From NCBI RefSeq assembly GCF_029892045.1, contig NZ_CP120367.1, positions 806,001 through 870,000 of the forward strand: a stretch of 64,000 bases of DNA, in the 5' to 3' direction. The translations under genes and the position numbers were made by a program. A model generated the notes under the pieces. That model was not told the origin of the DNA, searched no databases, and saw only the letters and a program-made list of their open reading frames with translations. This DNA is from Sinorhizobium numidicum. Lineage in GTDB: Bacteria; Pseudomonadota; Alphaproteobacteria; Rhizobiales; Rhizobiaceae. Below are positions 36,115-44,219 of the stretch, piece by piece. Numbering within the stretch: the stretch's first letter is position 1; every line of letters begins with the position of its first letter.

Positions 36115-37104
36115 TCAGCTTTCGAAAGTCGTTCCGGCGTTTGCCGCATTGGCCCGCGCGAAGGCGAGCGTGGCGATAGCGGTGTCCTGAATGCCGGTTC
36201 CGGTCAGGTCGGCAATCGTGACCTGTTGGGTGTTCGTACGTCCGGGTCTTACGCCGGCGATCACCTGCCCGAGCTCCGCGAAATCCGCGTCAGGCGACAC
36301 GAGGCCGGCGGCAATCCCGTGATGCAGCTCGCCAAGCCGGCGCGTCTGTTTGAGGCTGTCGGCGACATAGATGCTCCCGACAATCGCGGCCGGATCGATT
36401 TCGTTCTTGTGCTCTGCATCGGAGCCCATGGCGGTGACATGCTGACCCCGCTGCAGCCAATCGGCCTTGAGGATCGGCGCTTCCGATGGCGTGGTGGTGA
36501 CGATGATGTCGGCGCCCGAGATCGCCACCTTCGGATCGACCTCCGCCTTCACAGCAAATCCGAGCCTGACGGCAAGCTCATGTGCTGCCGCTTCCGCCTT
36601 GACTGCATCGCGAGCCCAGATGCGGGCCTCACGTATAGGCCGCACGAGCGCCAATGCTTCGAGCTGGAGCTTCGCCTGCATGCCTGCGCCGAAGATCGCC
36701 GCGACGGAAGAGTCCTCCCGCGACAAATACTTGGCCGCAACCGCGCCAGCTGCCGCCGTGCGCACATCGGTCAAATAGCCATTGTCGAGCAACAGCGCCT
36801 GCACGAGCCCGGTTCGGCTCGACAGAAGCACCATCATGCCGTTGGTGCTCGGCAGGCCGATCTTCGGATTGTCGAAAAAACCGGGGCTGATCTTGATCGC
36901 AAAACCTTCTAGGCCTGGCACATAGGCCGTCTTCACGTCCACTTCGCCGCGATGCTCCGGGATATCGAGCCGCAGGATCGGCGGCATCGCCACGGCCTTC
37001 GTGGCGAGCGCGTGGAAGGCATTCTCAACGCAGGCGACCGCGTCGCTGTCGAGCGGCACGATCGTGCGCAGCTCCCTTTCGGTCAAGATCTTCATCCGTG
37101 TCAC
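36115..37104 (-). CDS. eutC: EutC, ornithine cyclodeaminase/mu-crystallin family
   Basis: A 329-residue NAD(P)-dependent OCD-family protein. The Rossmann motif is AAIFGAGMQAKLQLEALALV, preceded by DNGYLTDVRTAAAGAVAAKY, the family's substrate-site motif. With EutA and EutB it is thought to convert hydroxyectoine to ectoine; the exact chemistry of each step is not established. The GTG at 37104 overlaps the eutB stop (GTGA) and has AGGAGG four bases upstream, so it was preferred to the ATG at 37095. Confidence 0.9.
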   Translation of the reverse strand: MTRMKILTERELRTIVPLDSDAVACVENAFHALATKAVAMPPILRLDIPEHRGEVDVKTAYVPGLEGFAIKISPGFFDNPKIGLPSTNGMMVLLSSRTGLVQALLLDNGYLTDVRTAAAGAVAAKYLSREDSSVAAIFGAGMQAKLQLEALALVRPIREARIWARDAVKAEAAAHELAVRLGFAVKAEVDPKVAISGADIIVTTTPSEAPILKADWLQRGQHVTAMGSDAEHKNEIDPAAIVGSIYVADSLKQTRRLGELHHGIAAGLVSPDADFAELGQVIAGVRPGRTNTQQVTIADLTGTGIQDTAIATLAFARANAANAGTTFES

Positions 37105-38111
37105 GCTGCCTCCTCGCGAAAGGGATCCGTTTCGCCGTTCATCACGCGCAGATGCAGGTCCATGTCGACATTGCGGCCGGAAAGGATCACGGCGACCGGG
37201 CCGTCAATGTTTTTGATCTTGCCGGCGAGGAGCGCCGCAATGCCGACGGCGCCCGCTCCCTCGACGATCTCCCGCTCCTGGCGATATGCATGGCGCATGC
37301 CGGCGGCGATCTCGGCTTCCGTGAGCAGAACAATGTCGTCGAGCAACGCATGGCACATTTGAAAAGTGACGCGATTGTCGAGCCCTATGCCGCCACCGAG
37401 CGAATCGGCGAGGCTTGGCCGTTCCTCGACGAGCACCGGTTTGCCGGCGGCGAAGCTCGCCTTCATCGCCGCGCCGCGCTCCATCGTCAGGCCAATAATC
37501 CGTGTCGTCGGCTTGCGCGCCTTGATCGCCGCGGCCACGCCGGCCCCCAGTCCTCCGCCCGAAACGGGTATGAGCACAGTGCCAGCATCGGGCATCTCAT
37601 CGATAATCTCGAGTCCGAGCGTCCCCTGCCCTGCGACCACCGCCGGATGATCGAAGGGCGGTATCATGACGAGACCCTTTTCAGCGACGAGCCGCTCGAC
37701 CTCCTCCTGCGCCTCGTCCTGGGACTTGCCGACGATACGAACATCGGCGCCAAGGCGACGGATCTCCGACACTTTGTTCTCAGGCACGAGGCGCGACATG
37801 CAGATCGTCGCCAGCGAGCCTTCGGCCTTGGCCGCATGGGCAAGCGCGCGTCCGTGGTTGCCGGTGGAGGCCGCAATCACGCCGCGTGCCCTCTCTTCGG
37901 CAGAAAGCGAAAGCACCGCATTCGTGGCGCCGCGCAGCTTGAAGCTGCCAGTCGCCTGGTGATGCTCGAGCTTCAACCCAACGGTGACGCCGCAGAGTTT
38001 GCTGAGCGATGCCGAAGCGACGAAGGGCGTGCGTAGCAAGCGGCCGGAAATGCGGCGCGCCGCAGCTTCGATGTCATCGATTGTCACGGGGAGAGAAACG
38101 CTCACGGCCAT
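37101..38111 (-). CDS. eutB: EutB, hydroxyectoine utilisation dehydratase (threonine dehydratase-like)
   Basis: A 336-residue PLP fold-type II enzyme. The PLP lysine is in HHQATGSFKLRGATNAVLSL, the phosphate-binding Gly loop is VSGGGLGAGVAAAIKA, and ASTGNHGRALAHAAKAEG is the Asn-containing loop. It lacks a regulatory ACT domain, as in catabolic and special-purpose dehydratases. It is expected to act on the hydroxyl group of a hydroxyectoine-derived compound. The start overlaps the end of eutA by about ten bases, with GGAGGGGG just upstream. Confidence 0.91.
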   Translation of the reverse strand: MAVSVSLPVTIDDIEAAARRISGRLLRTPFVASASLSKLCGVTVGLKLEHHQATGSFKLRGATNAVLSLSAEERARGVIAASTGNHGRALAHAAKAEGSLATICMSRLVPENKVSEIRRLGADVRIVGKSQDEAQEEVERLVAEKGLVMIPPFDHPAVVAGQGTLGLEIIDEMPDAGTVLIPVSGGGLGAGVAAAIKARKPTTRIIGLTMERGAAMKASFAAGKPVLVEERPSLADSLGGGIGLDNRVTFQMCHALLDDIVLLTEAEIAAGMRHAYRQEREIVEGAGAVGIAALLAGKIKNIDGPVAVILSGRNVDMDLHLRVMNGETDPFREEAA

Positions 38112-38890
38112 TCCCCCTCCAGCGGCAGTGCCATCAGCCGGCCGAGCGCCGGCCGCGCTTCCTGGTCGCCGCAGAGACGAAGGCAGGCCCAGGCCGTGGC
38201 GAGATTGCTGCTTACGACGGGTTTGCCGATTGCCGCCTCGATTTCGGCAATGACGCCCGCCGCGCGAACGGCAGTGCAGGAAATGAAGAGGGCATCGGAT
38301 TCTGGCGCCGTCGCTTCCCTCGCAAAGGCGACGATCTCGTCGGGCGCGATCCGCGCCATCTCCCGGTCGTCGGCCAAGCCCAGGCAGGTGAACTTATCGA
38401 CCTCGAAGCCGAGTGCGGCGAAATAGTCCGCCATCGGCCGGCTGGTCTCGATCGTGTAGGGCGTCAGCACCGAGATGCGCTTGGCGCCCAAGGCCCTCAA
38501 GCCTTTGACCGCCGCAGCCGTCGGTGTCACCACGGCCGCCTCCGGCTTGGCGGCATTGATCGCTGCGGCGATCTCCTTGTCACCAATAACCACGGAGGCC
38601 GAGGTGCAGGAATACATGACGGCGTCGAGCGCCTCACCTGGCAGGATCAGCGCTGCGGCCGCCGTCAGGGAAGGCTGCATCGCCCGGAGGTTCTCCGGCG
38701 TGACCGGGTTGGCGTAGGGGACGCGCGCGACATAGATGCCGATGCGATCCGACGCCACCAAACGCTGGAAGTCCACTTCCGTCGTATGGTCCGTGGCAAG
38801 AATGATGAGGCCGATGCGCTTGTCGAGCGGCCGATGATCAAGGCGCGGTGTGCGCGCCGCGAGCGAAAGGGCGGCAGGTTTTTCCATCAT
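38102..38890 (-). CDS. eutA: EutA, Asp/Glu racemase-superfamily protein of hydroxyectoine use
   Basis: A 262-residue protein of the arylmalonate decarboxylase/maleate isomerase group. The two catalytic Cys sit in AVMYSCTSASVVIG and DALFISCTAVRAAG, the paired-Cys layout of the superfamily, and TPTAAAVKGLRALGAKRISV is conserved. It is expected to isomerise an intermediate in hydroxyectoine breakdown. The ATG at 38890 overlaps the ehuD stop (TGATG); a second ATG follows at 38887. A long frame running back to 39199 lies in ehuD and is spurious. Confidence 0.9.
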   Translation of the reverse strand: MMEKPAALSLAARTPRLDHRPLDKRIGLIILATDHTTEVDFQRLVASDRIGIYVARVPYANPVTPENLRAMQPSLTAAAALILPGEALDAVMYSCTSASVVIGDKEIAAAINAAKPEAAVVTPTAAAVKGLRALGAKRISVLTPYTIETSRPMADYFAALGFEVDKFTCLGLADDREMARIAPDEIVAFAREATAPESDALFISCTAVRAAGVIAEIEAAIGKPVVSSNLATAWACLRLCGDQEARPALGRLMALPLEGEWP

Positions 38891-39552
38891 CAGCGTTCTT
38901 CCACCCGGGCGTAGCGCTCTTCCAGCCAGCGCAGGAAGAAGACCGAGATCAGACTCATGATCAGGAAGAACACGCCCACCAATGTCATTGGTTCGATGTA
39001 GCGATAATTGCTGTTGGCGATGCTCTTTGCCTGGTTCATGAGTTCGAGCACTGTGATTGCCGACAGCAGCGGTGTCTCCTTGAACATGGCGATCAGATAG
39101 TTGGCAAGCGCGGGGATCATCGGCGGGATCGCCTGCGGCAGGATCACATGGACCCATGTCTGAGGTGCGGTGAGATTCGTTGCCTTCGCCGCCTCCCATT
39201 GGCCACGCGGAACATTCTCGATCCCGGCGCGATAGACCTCGGCGGCATAGGTGCCGTAGTGGATGCCGAGGCCGATGACACCGGCAACCAGGGCCGGCAA
39301 ACGGATGCCAATGTCAGGCAGCACATAGAAGATGAAATAAAGCTGCACGAGCAGCGGCGTGCCGCGGATGAACTCGACCGCAAAGCTGGTGGCACGCGCG
39401 ATCGGCGCAGGCGCGGTCATGCGCAGGATCGCGAAGACTAGGCCGATTACCGCGGCGACAGCGGCGCCGAGTACGGTCGCAATGATGGTGATCTTCAGCC
39501 CCTCTATGAGGGTCGGCATGATCTGCCGGACGAATTCCCAATCCCATTCCAT
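38890..39552 (-). CDS. ehuD: Ectoine/hydroxyectoine ABC permease EhuD
   Basis: A 220-residue polar amino-acid type (His/Glu/Gln) permease with about five helices and the EAA loop (EAAKATNLTAPQTWVHVILP, then QAIPPMIPALAN) that contacts the ATPase. ATG 39552 comes two bases after the ehuC stop. It pairs with EhuC as the heterodimeric membrane channel. A longer out-of-frame extension to 40221 lies in ehuC and is not real. Confidence 0.93.
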   Translation of the reverse strand: MEWDWEFVRQIMPTLIEGLKITIIATVLGAAVAAVIGLVFAILRMTAPAPIARATSFAVEFIRGTPLLVQLYFIFYVLPDIGIRLPALVAGVIGLGIHYGTYAAEVYRAGIENVPRGQWEAAKATNLTAPQTWVHVILPQAIPPMIPALANYLIAMFKETPLLSAITVLELMNQAKSIANSNYRYIEPMTLVGVFFLIMSLISVFFLRWLEERYARVEER

Positions 39553-39554
39553 GA

Positions 39555-40214
39555 TCAGGCCCTCACACCTTCGAGGCCGCGGCTCGCGCGCCGTTCCAGC
39601 CAGCGCATCCCGAGGGAAATCAGCCAGGCCATGACGAAGTAGAGCACCAGGATCGTGGCGAACGGTATCAACGTGCTGCCGGTTTGCGCACGCACCACCT
39701 GGGCCTGGAAGGTCATGTCGGTGAGCGAAATCAGGGAGACGACGGCGGTTCCCTTCAAAAGCTCGATCGCGTTGTTGCCGAAGGTCGGCAACATCAACGG
39801 CAGCGCCTGCGGCAGGATGATGTGACGCATCGCCTGGCTGCGCGTGAGATTGAGTGCAATGCAGGCTTCTCGCTGCTCTCGGCCGATCGCCTTCACCGCG
39901 CCCCGCACGACTTCCGCGCCATAGGCGCCAACGTTGAGGCCGAGCGCCAGCACTCCGGCCTGCAAGGGCGTCAGCGTGATGCCGGCAAACGGCAGGACGA
40001 AATAAACCCAGAAGAGCTGGACGAAAATCGAGGTGCCGCGGAAGAACTCGATATAGGTCGTGGCAAGCGCGCGAACCGCCATAAAGCGGCTGAGGCGGCC
40101 TAGCCCGGCTGCGAAGGCCACCACGACGGCGAGCGCCGAGCCCATCAGGGTTAACTGAACAGTCACCCATGCGCCCTGCAGGATCAATCCGATATAGCCG
40201 GACCAGTCGATCAT
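39555..40214 (-). CDS. ehuC: Ectoine/hydroxyectoine ABC permease EhuC
   Basis: A 219-residue permease with the same fold as EhuD. N-terminal helices start WSGYIGLILQGAWVTVQLTL, and the EAA loop is EACIALNLTRSQAMRHIILP then QALPLMLPTFGNN. It begins 92 bases after ehuB, beyond a stem-loop at 40262-40287, which may lower its expression relative to the binding protein. Confidence 0.93.
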   Translation of the reverse strand: MIDWSGYIGLILQGAWVTVQLTLMGSALAVVVAFAAGLGRLSRFMAVRALATTYIEFFRGTSIFVQLFWVYFVLPFAGITLTPLQAGVLALGLNVGAYGAEVVRGAVKAIGREQREACIALNLTRSQAMRHIILPQALPLMLPTFGNNAIELLKGTAVVSLISLTDMTFQAQVVRAQTGSTLIPFATILVLYFVMAWLISLGMRWLERRASRGLEGVRA

Positions 40215-40261
40215 CGTTCAATTATTCCAGTCGGATTTGTTTCGCTTGCGTGCCAAGTGCG

Positions 40262-40287
40262 CCTCCCTCCGCTAGTGCGAAGGGAGG
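40262..40287 (-). terminator. Stem-loop between ehuB and ehuC
   Basis: An 11-pair stem (40262-40272 with 40277-40287, one G-T pair) and a 4-base loop, 19 bases after the ehuB stop. There is no T-run after it in the transcript direction, so it more likely protects the ehuB 3' end or attenuates than fully terminates. Confidence 0.6.
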
Positions 40288-40306
40288 GCAGATGGGTGGC
40301 TCAAAC

Positions 40307-41158
40307 CTACTTCGCGGCGCAGAGCTTCTCGCGCGTGGTCGACATCGCGGCCTTGGCCGAGAAGCCGTAGGGTTCGATGATCTTCGCGAACTCACCCGAC
40401 TCCTTCATCTTGGCGAGTTCGACATCGAAGGCATCGCGCAACGCCTCGTCGCCTTTCCTGAAGGCGGCGCCATCGCAATAGACCGGCGCACCTTCGACCG
40501 GCGCCACCACTTCGATGTTCGGATCATTCGCCTTGGAGACGAGGTCATTGATCGAGAGAACCGGCAGTGAATAGACGTCGATGCGGCCGTCCTGCAGCAT
40601 CTTCAGTCCGCTCTGGCCATCCGGCACGACGATGACGCGATCGCGCGGCACGCCAGCTTCGAGCGCGAGCTTCTCCTCGGTACCGCCGCCGGGTGCGCCG
40701 ATTTTCGCATCCGGGTTGTCGGCGATGTCCTTATAGCTCTTGAGCCCGAGCGGATTGCCCTTCTTCAGCGCAAAGGCCTCGGCATCGCAGAGGATCGGCT
40801 GGGAATAGGCAACGGCCGCGCAACGCTCCGGCTTCATGAAGAGACCGGCGGTGATTGCGTCGTGCCGGCCTGCCTGCAGACCCGGGATCATCGCGCCATA
40901 TTCGGAGATGGAAGCGACGACGTCCGGAACGCCAAGCCGCTTGAAGATTTCTCGGGCAACATCCGGCGCAGCACCGGAGACCTTGCCGTCAGCCCCGACT
41001 GCCGTAAAGGGCGGCTCGTTGGCGATGGCGATACGCGCGAAGCCCTGTTCCTTCAGTTCCTCCAGCTTGTTTTCATCTGCCGCAGCAGGTGTGGCCGCAG
41101 CAACTGCCATCAACGCCGTGGCACCTGCCGCCATTGCCATGAATTGTCTCAGTTTCAT
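40307..41158 (-). CDS. ehuB: Ectoine/hydroxyectoine-binding protein EhuB
   Basis: A 283-residue periplasmic solute-binding protein of family 3. The signal peptide is MAMAAGATALMAVAAATPAA with an AAA cleavage region; the mature part starts ADENKLEELKEQGF. Family features: ARIAIANEPPFTAVGADGKV near the N-terminus, SGAAPDVAREIFKRLGV, and GLQAGRHDAITAGLFMKPER. ATG 41158 follows GAGGAGTTGGGAACA; an in-frame TTG at 41167 was rejected. Known EhuB binds both ectoine and hydroxyectoine. Confidence 0.94.
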   Translation of the reverse strand: MKLRQFMAMAAGATALMAVAAATPAAADENKLEELKEQGFARIAIANEPPFTAVGADGKVSGAAPDVAREIFKRLGVPDVVASISEYGAMIPGLQAGRHDAITAGLFMKPERCAAVAYSQPILCDAEAFALKKGNPLGLKSYKDIADNPDAKIGAPGGGTEEKLALEAGVPRDRVIVVPDGQSGLKMLQDGRIDVYSLPVLSINDLVSKANDPNIEVVAPVEGAPVYCDGAAFRKGDEALRDAFDVELAKMKESGEFAKIIEPYGFSAKAAMSTTREKLCAAK

Positions 41159-41219
41159 TGTTCCCAACTCCTCTGTTGTTCTCTTGCTGTTTTGTTTTGA
41201 GGCAATGTCGGCCCTACGG

Positions 41220-42005
41220 TCAGACGCGGTGCCCTGCCGCTATGATCTTGCGCAGGAAGGTTTGCGTGCGCTCCTGCTTGGGATGCCGGAAAATATCCTC
41301 GGGCCTGCCCTCCTCGACGATCTTGCCGCGATCGAAAAAGAGCACCCGGTCTGCGAAATCATGGGCAAAGCCCATTTCATGGGTGACGAGAAGCATCGTC
41401 ATATCCGTCTCAGCCGCAAGCTTGCGCATGACGTTCAAGACCTCCTCGACCAATTCCGGGTCGAGGGCGGAGGTCACCTCGTCAAACAGCATGATCTTCG
41501 GCGACAGCGCCAGCGCCCTGGCAATGGCGACGCGCTGCTTCTGTCCGCCGGAAAGCTGCGCCGGCATGCTCTTCGCCTTATCGGCCATGCCGACCATGTC
41601 CAGAAGTTCCATCGCCCGCCTCTCGGCTGCCGCGCGCGCCATGCCCTTCGTCAGCATCGGCGCCAGCGTCACATTGTCGAGCACGCATTTGTGGGGAAAC
41701 AGATTGAAGTGCTGGAAGACCATGCCAATCTTCTCACGCATTTTATGAAGATGCCGCTCGTCGGCGGGCACAAGGCTGCCCCCCTTCTTGATGTGGTAGA
41801 GCTGCTCTCCATCGACCTGAATGAAGCCGTCGCTGATCGTTTCCAGCGTCATCAGAATGCGAAGGATGGTTGTCTTGCCCGAGCCGGACGGGCCGATGAG
41901 GGCGAGCTTTTCACCCGGCATCACCTCCATGGACAGGCCGTCAAGCACGGTCAGTGGACCGTACCTCTTGACGATATTGTCGATGCGGATGATCGGCTCG
42001 GGCAT
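41220..42005 (-). CDS. ehuA: Ectoine/hydroxyectoine ABC ATPase EhuA
   Basis: A 261-residue ABC ATPase of the polar amino-acid class. Walker A is [13 protein letters not shown], the signature [16 protein letters not shown], Walker [18 protein letters not shown], and the switch His lies in LLVTHEMGF. It is the first gene of the import/catabolism operon; the upstream gap (42006-42128) holds paired motifs that may bind EnuR. Confidence 0.94.
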   Translation of the reverse strand: MPEPIIRIDNIVKRYGPLTVLDGLSMEVMPGEKLALIGPSGSGKTTILRILMTLETISDGFIQVDGEQLYHIKKGGSLVPADERHLHKMREKIGMVFQHFNLFPHKCVLDNVTLAPMLTKGMARAAAERRAMELLDMVGMADKAKSMPAQLSGGQKQRVAIARALALSPKIMLFDEVTSALDPELVEEVLNVMRKLAAETDMTMLLVTHEMGFAHDFADRVLFFDRGKIVEEGRPEDIFRHPKQERTQTFLRKIIAAGHRV

Positions 42006-42060
42006 TCGCGTCTCTCTCCCTTTGAGACAGGCAATGTCCTAACGATGGTCCGCTTCCGAA

Positions 42061-42097
42061 ATCATGTCAATTATAATAATAATATCATGACAATTAT
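42061..42097 (-). promoter_or_regulatory. Paired direct repeats upstream of ehuA (candidate EnuR sites)
   Basis: ATCATGTCAATTAT (42061-42074) and ATCATGACAATTAT (42084-42097) are direct repeats 23 bases apart, about two helical turns. Read on the minus strand each contains TTG(T/A)CATGAT. The same TTGTCATGAT occurs at 43508-43517 over the start codon of enuR. Position just upstream of ehuA fits a MocR-type operator. Confidence 0.6.
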
Positions 42098-42103
42098 TCT
42101 GTC

Positions 42104-42124
42104 GATGCCCAAAGCTTGGGCATC
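42104..42124 (-). terminator. Stem-loop after enuR
   Basis: GATGCCCA (42104-42111) and TGGGCATC (42117-42124) form an 8-pair stem with a 5-base loop, five bases past the enuR stop. No T-run follows, so termination is likely but not certain. It separates enuR from ehuA. Confidence 0.5.
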
Positions 42125-42128
42125 GTCC

Positions 42129-43514
42129 TCAAATCACGAGCAGCAATGCCTCCGGATCGCCGAGTGCCAGTGATGCGACGATACCGAGACCGGTGCGCAG
42201 TTCCTGCTCGGTGGTCGAGCCGAGCGATATGCGGACTGCCGGGCGCCAGCCGCTGTCAGCGGTGCGGAAGGAGGCGCCCGGTGCGATTGCAACCCCGCGC
42301 AGACGCGCCTGTGAGACAAAGGCGTCCTCGGAGTGCCCCTCGGGCAGCGGCAGCCAAAGATGCAGGCTCTGCGGGTGGGTGCGATGGGCGAGACTGCCGA
42401 GCGTCTCCTCGGCGATCGCATGGCGAGCGGCAAGAGCCCGGCGCTGCCAATTGACGAGTTCCATCGCAGTGCCGTCGCTCACCCAGCGCGTGGCGATCTC
42501 GGCGATCGACGGTGTCGCCATCCAGTTCGATACGAGATGCCGGTTGGCGACGGCCGCAACGTAGCGGTCGGGCGCCGCAAGATAACCGATCCTGAGCCCC
42601 GGAACCGTTATCTTGGTGAAACTCGTAACATAGAGCGTGCGTTCAGGCGCCAGGGCGGCAACGGGTGGTAAGCGCCCTTCGACCAGCGGGCCCAGAATAT
42701 CATTCTCGATGATGGCGATGTCATGCCGCCGTGCCACCTCCGCCAACGCGGCGCGCCGTTCGGCGCTCATGAGGGTCGCGGTCGGATTGATCACCGATGG
42801 CTGCAGGAAAATGGCGCGAATGACGCCTTTCCGGCATGCCTCGTCCAGGGCCTCGGGCATCATGCCGTCGTGGTCGATCGGCAGACCTTCCAGGTGAATG
42901 CCGAGATAGGTCGAAAGCGGCACCAGCGTGTGATGGCTGATCGCCTCGGTGGCGATTGTTGAACCCGGCGGTGCGACGCTCATCAGCGCCACCGTCATGG
43001 CCGACGTCGCGCCGTTTGTGAGGCTGATATTGAGCGGCGAAACATCAAGGCCGCAGCGTGAAAGCCATTCAGCCGCGACATTGCGGTGGCGCGGGAACAC
43101 CATGTTTGGCCGGAAGGAAAGAGCGGAACTCGGCGGCAGGTTCTCCGCAAGCCAGGCGAACGCCTGACGCATCTTTTCGAGATGGATCTGTTCGCAAACG
43201 GGCTTGAGGATCGATAAATCGATCACTTCGCCGAGCCGCTCCGGCAGATAGGGCGGCTCCGGCTCCCGCGGCCGCGTTTGTACGAAGCTGCCCCGGCCAA
43301 CCTCGCCCGAGATTAACCCCCGTCGGATAAGCTCATCATAGGCGCGGCTCACCGTCTGCACGGAGAGCTTAAGATCGTCGGCGAGCTTACGGTGCGTGGG
43401 CAGCCGCGTACCGTTCTGAAGCCTGCCCTCCTGAATGGCGCGGGCAAACTGTTCGGCCAGCGATAGATAGGCCGGGCGGCGCAACTGAGCGGTGTCGGGC
43501 ATCCAATTTGTCAT
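42129..43514 (-). CDS. enuR: EnuR, MocR-type repressor of ectoine/hydroxyectoine genes
   Basis: A 461-residue GntR winged helix fused to a fold-type I aminotransferase domain. DNA-binding part: RLPTHRKLADDLKLSVQTVS, then RAYDELIRRGLISGEVGRGS. The PLP lysine is in TSFTKITVPGLRIGYLAAP; the phosphate-side Asp/Asn region is NPTATLMSAERRAALAE. In studied homologues PLP traps an ectoine-derived diamine as inducer. The start codon overlaps a TTGTCATGAT motif shared with the ehuA upstream region, which suggests autoregulation. It is divergent from doeX. Confidence 0.92.
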   Translation of the reverse strand: MTNWMPDTAQLRRPAYLSLAEQFARAIQEGRLQNGTRLPTHRKLADDLKLSVQTVSRAYDELIRRGLISGEVGRGSFVQTRPREPEPPYLPERLGEVIDLSILKPVCEQIHLEKMRQAFAWLAENLPPSSALSFRPNMVFPRHRNVAAEWLSRCGLDVSPLNISLTNGATSAMTVALMSVAPPGSTIATEAISHHTLVPLSTYLGIHLEGLPIDHDGMMPEALDEACRKGVIRAIFLQPSVINPTATLMSAERRAALAEVARRHDIAIIENDILGPLVEGRLPPVAALAPERTLYVTSFTKITVPGLRIGYLAAPDRYVAAVANRHLVSNWMATPSIAEIATRWVSDGTAMELVNWQRRALAARHAIAEETLGSLAHRTHPQSLHLWLPLPEGHSEDAFVSQARLRGVAIAPGASFRTADSGWRPAVRISLGSTTEQELRTGLGIVASLALGDPEALLLVI

Positions 43515-43517
43515 GAT
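43508..43517 (+). promoter_or_regulatory. TTGTCATGAT motif over the enuR start codon
   Basis: Identical to the core of one of the paired repeats upstream of ehuA. It lies in the divergent enuR-doeX region; a TTGACA hexamer at 43544-43549 on the plus strand could be the -35 of doeX. Confidence 0.45.
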
Positions 43518-43619
43518 TTAAACACTGATGAAAATCAGCTCAATTGACAATGCAAAAATGAACACCCAATGTCTTTTCCCGAACTTTGACCTGAATGGGG
43601 ATCGACGGAAGGCATCCGC

Positions 43620-44102
43620 ATGAAACTTGACGCGATCGATCTGCGGATCCTGGAGGCGATCCAGGCTGATGGGCGCATCACCAAGCTGGCGCTCGCCGAG
43701 AAGGCTGGCCTGTCGCCCACGCCTTGCTGGATGCGGCTCAGAAAACTGGAAAAGGCCGGCATCGTCACCGGCTATCATGCGCGCGTCGCCCTGCGCCGGG
43801 TTGCACCAGTGGCCAGCGTGATGGTGGAGGTTACACTCGGCAACCACCGGCAAGCGGATTTCGACCGTTTCGAGCGCGCCGTCGCCGCAATTCCCGAGAT
43901 CGTCTCCTGCTGGTCGGTCGGCGGTGGCGTCGACTATTTCCTCAAGGTCGTTACATCAGACATTGACGCGTATCAGCGGCTGGTCGACGAGTTGCTCGAG
44001 CGCGAACTCGGCATCGAGCGCTATTTCACCTACATCGTCACGAAGACGGTCAAGGAGGAGACCGTGCTACCGCTCGGCACGCTATTGCCGCTGACGCACT
44101 AG
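43620..44102 (+). CDS. doeX: Lrp/AsnC-family regulator (DoeX)
   Basis: A 160-residue feast/famine regulator. N-terminal helix-turn-helix: LDAIDLRILEAIQADGRITK, then LALAEKAGLSPTPCWMRLRK. The RAM ligand domain follows (VMVEVTLGNHRQADFDRFER, then IPEIVSCWSVGGGVDYFLKV). GGAAGGCATCCGC precedes the ATG. It is divergent from enuR and upstream of doeC, matching the DoeX/AsnC position in other ectoine loci, so it probably controls the doeC-doeD unit. Confidence 0.9.
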   Translation: MKLDAIDLRILEAIQADGRITKLALAEKAGLSPTPCWMRLRKLEKAGIVTGYHARVALRRVAPVASVMVEVTLGNHRQADFDRFERAVAAIPEIVSCWSVGGGVDYFLKVVTSDIDAYQRLVDELLERELGIERYFTYIVTKTVKEETVLPLGTLLPLTH

Positions 44103-44176
44103 ACAATCTCTCTCGCGAGAGACGCTTCTTTGGTCAAAGTCTCTCTCGCATAGCGACTGAATGGACAATCTCTCGC
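44102..44176 (+). promoter_or_regulatory. Three direct repeats between doeX and doeC
   Basis: GACAATCTCTCTCGC (44102-44116), CAAAGTCTCTCTCGC (44134-44148) and GACAATCTCTCGC (44164-44176) are near-copies spaced by 32 and 28 bases, about three helical turns each. The first is extended to a palindrome, TCTCTCGCGAGAGA. Lrp-family octamers often bind such phased sites. Confidence 0.5.
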
Positions 44177-44219
44177 AGCGACGATGCCAATCTGTTCGCA
44201 ACAGACGAGGAGATCCGAG

